Below are positions 14,953 through 16,212 of a stretch of 16,212 bases of DNA, piece by piece. How positions within the stretch are numbered: the first letter of the stretch is position 1; every line of letters starts with the position of its first letter. This DNA is from JAUVXY01 sp964392345. GTDB taxonomy: Bacteria > Actinomycetota > Humimicrobiia > Humimicrobiales > Humimicrobiaceae. The stretch covers positions 1 through 16,212 of the forward strand of contig CAYMPQ010000038.1 in NCBI GenBank assembly GCA_964392345.1, read 5' to 3'. Below the pieces are notes generated by a model. That model was not told the DNA's origin. It made no database searches and worked only from the letters and a program-made list of their open reading frames with translations. Made by a program: the position numbers and the translations under genes.

Positions 14953-15006
14953 ACCCCAATTATTTACAGGCTTGCATCGTATAGATATAGAAATTATAAA
15001 AAGCAG
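14953..15006 (+). promoter_or_regulatory. SigI-type promoter candidate of the DUF4349 gene
   Basis: ACCCCA at 14953-14958 and CGTATA at 14978-14983 are separated by 19 nt, the same spacing as before the serpin gene. ACCCCAATTATTTACA and AAATTATAAAAAGCAG are identical in both blocks. A competing reading is a housekeeping promoter TTTACA (14963-14968) with 17 nt to TATAGA (14986-14991). The location just behind rsgI makes control by the adjacent SigI attractive. Confidence 0.55.
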
Positions 15007-15031
15007 TGAAGTAATTAATGAGGAGTTAAAA

Positions 15032-15946
15032 ATGAAGATTAAAACTAAAGCATTTAAAACATTGCTTGCAGTTATGGTTGCAGCTGTTGTATTTGGCGCA
15101 GTCTTTACTGGATGCAAATCCAGCAGAGTGGAATCTTTTGCAGACAGCAAAGCAGGAGTTTACGAAGAAAATGAAGTTATGATGGAAGAGGCACAAGAAG
15201 CTGTGGCTGTAGAAGAAAAAGCAGCAGCAGGTGATGACCGGATAAGTTATAGCGAGGCACAATTAACTGACAGGATGATCATAAAAAGTGCATATCTTGA
15301 ACTTGAGATAAAAGTAGGAGAATTTGAAAATACACTGTTCAGGCTTACAAGCCTTGCAGAGCAAAGCGGGGGCTTTGTTTCAAGTACCCGCAGCTATTCT
15401 AATCCTGAAGGAAATCTTACAAGCGGAAATATAATAATAAGGATACCTGAGGGCAAGTACAATTTGGCTATAGATAAAATAAAAGAAATGGGTTCGGTTA
15501 GAAATATTTCAATATCAGGGCAGGACATTACACAGGAATACGTGGATTTAGAGAGCAGGCTTAAGAATATGAAAGCTCAGGAAGAGATACTCCTTGAGCT
15601 TATGAAGCAGTCTAAAAATGTAGCTGACAGCATTGAAGTTCAGAGAGAGCTGAGCTATGTGCAGGGTGAGATTGAGGTAATAAAGGGTAGAATAAACTAT
15701 CTGGGCAACATGGTATCATTTTCTTCAATTGAAGTTTACCTGTATGAGCCCGAAGCGATAGCGCCAACCTCTAATTGGGGATTTGTAGAGGCAGTAAAAA
15801 AAGGAATCAGGATGGCAGTCAATGTATTTAATGGAATAATTACATTTTTTATAGTGATAAGTCCTGTAGCAATACTTGCAGCAATAATACTTGTGATAAT
15901 ATGGCTAGCTTTAAAGGCTAGAAAAAAGAGAAGAGGAAGGGGATAA
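15032..15946 (+). CDS. DUF4349 domain lipoprotein
   Basis: A 304-residue membrane-attached protein. The frame is open from 14972, but AGGAG at 15021-15025 and the signal peptide fix the start at 15032 (MKIKTKAFKTLLAVMVAAVV). The lipobox is FTGC (Cys28). After an acidic/Ala linker (about 46-68), DUF4349 occupies about 78-260: MIIKSAYLELEIKVGEFENT, EQSGGFVSSTRSYSNPEGNL, IIIRIPEGKYNLAIDKIKEM, a coiled-coil hairpin (DLESRLKNMKAQEEILLELM and EVQRELSYVQGEIEVIKGRI) and VSFSSIEVYLYEPE. A C-terminal membrane span (about 270-294) ends in a basic tail (KARKKRRGRG). The domain's function is not established. It follows rsgI after 128 nt under its own SigI-like promoter candidate, so it may be a direct target. 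Confidence 0.9.
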   Translation: MKIKTKAFKTLLAVMVAAVVFGAVFTGCKSSRVESFADSKAGVYEENEVMMEEAQEAVAVEEKAAAGDDRISYSEAQLTDRMIIKSAYLELEIKVGEFENTLFRLTSLAEQSGGFVSSTRSYSNPEGNLTSGNIIIRIPEGKYNLAIDKIKEMGSVRNISISGQDITQEYVDLESRLKNMKAQEEILLELMKQSKNVADSIEVQRELSYVQGEIEVIKGRINYLGNMVSFSSIEVYLYEPEAIAPTSNWGFVEAVKKGIRMAVNVFNGIITFFIVISPVAILAAIILVIIWLALKARKKRRGRG

Positions 15947-15977
15947 AATTTTATATCAAGTGCACAGTTTGTTGCAA

Positions 15978-16028
15978 TTGACTTTTTGACCGTACAAATA
16001 TATTATGTATATGGAGCTATATACATAA
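15978..16028 (+). promoter_or_regulatory. Promoter overlapped by a 10-bp palindrome
   Basis: TTGACT at 15978-15983, 17 nt, TATTAT at 16001-16006 is a strong housekeeping-type promoter. TTATGTATAT at 16003-16012 and ATATACATAA at 16019-16028 form a perfect 10-bp inverted repeat over the -10 and expected start site. It looks like an operator for a repressor, or a 5' hairpin of the transcript. The next start codon lies about 160 nt downstream, leaving a long leader. I see no protein gene in 15947-16171. Confidence 0.5.
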
Positions 16029-16133
16029 CACGATAATTCTTTTCAAGTGTATTTTGTTAGAGCAGGAAGATATGTAAATACGAGAATACTGTAATAAACA
16101 AATAAATTGATAACTTGAAATTTAACTGATAAG

Positions 16134-16169
16134 TTTCTCCCAATAGTAAAATTATACAGATGGGAGAAA
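16134..16169 (+). other. Hairpin sequestering the ribosome binding site
   Basis: TTTCTCCCA at 16134-16142 is perfectly complementary to TGGGAGAAA at 16161-16169 (9 bp, 18-nt loop). The right arm contains the GGGAG ribosome binding site of the gene starting at 16172. If it folds in the RNA it would hide that site, as is common for guarding transposase genes from read-through transcripts. Confidence 0.5.
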
Positions 16170-16171
16170 AT

Positions 16172-16212
16172 ATGAAAGCCAAGAAAAGGGCCAAGTTAGA
16201 TTTAGTTGGTGA
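16172..16212 (+). CDS. Start of an unidentified gene, cut by the window end
   Basis: Only the first 13 codons and part of a 14th are present (MKAKKRAKLDLVG). GGGAG at 16162-16166 lies 5 nt upstream of the ATG, so the start is credible. The basic N-terminus and the hairpin-guarded ribosome binding site would fit a transposase, but too little is visible to name it. Confidence 0.5.
   Translation, partial: MKAKKRAKLDLVG

Noticed and set aside
14972..15031. N-terminal extension of the DUF4349 protein from 14972
   Set aside because: It would start inside the conserved promoter block, and a good AGGAG plus a signal peptide place the start at 15032.
1..16212. CRISPR arrays, tRNA or rRNA genes
   Set aside because: No regularly spaced repeats and no conserved rRNA or tRNA segments were seen on either strand.

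Overview
The window is AT-rich, bacterial and accessory in character. It has no rRNA, tRNA or CRISPR array. Gram-positive-type traits (SigI/RsgI-like sigma/anti-sigma pair, YxlEFG-like ABC operon, many lipoprotein signal peptides, strong AGGAGG-type ribosome binding sites) and the low GC suggest an anaerobic Firmicute or another low-GC lineage, such as an uncultured Humimicrobiia- or Atribacterota-like organism. I cannot fix the taxon from sequence alone.

Layout. 5-1512: an insertion sequence with a DDE transposase split by a -1 frame change; its ends carry repeated terminal motifs. 1570-4592: three unrecognised signal-peptide or lipoprotein genes, one on the plus strand and two on the minus strand as a likely operon; one has two tandem Ig-like repeats and a PsbP/Mog1-like C-terminus. 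4770-4898: coding-like remnant. 5015-6259: a membrane-anchored or secreted serpin. 6572-8081: a toxin-antitoxin pair, an MqsR-like toxin and an antitoxin made of a YgiT/MqsA-like N-terminus, an HTH and a Panacea (SocA/DUF4065) domain, with a clear promoter and an inverted-repeat operator candidate. 8193-10100: a three-gene ABC exporter operon with overlapping genes (PLDc_N membrane protein, ATPase, permease). 10163-10318: a chimeric pseudogene. 10378-11760: a TolB-like beta-propeller surface protein. 11790-13316 (minus): a UPF0371/DUF1846 protein. 13492-14903: sigI-rsgI. 15032-15946: a DUF4349 lipoprotein. 16172-end: the start of another gene behind a promoter and two hairpins.

The most interesting signal links distant parts of the window. 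The serpin gene and the DUF4349 gene next to rsgI share an upstream block with ACCCCAATTATTTACA, then CGTATA at identical spacing, resembling the ACCCC / CGWA elements of SigI-type promoters. Independently, the pseudogene at 10163-10318 is the 5' end of a sigI paralogue (83/92 identical to the intact sigI here) fused to the 3' end of a serpin paralogue (68/72 identical to the intact serpin here) exactly at a shared 8-bp CCATTTAT. This is a scar of a second locus in which a sigI gene lay upstream of a serpin gene. Together these suggest a SigI/RsgI-controlled surface-protein and protease-inhibitor regulon that has been duplicated and partly deleted. That regulon is inference; the repeats and the chimera are read directly from the sequence.
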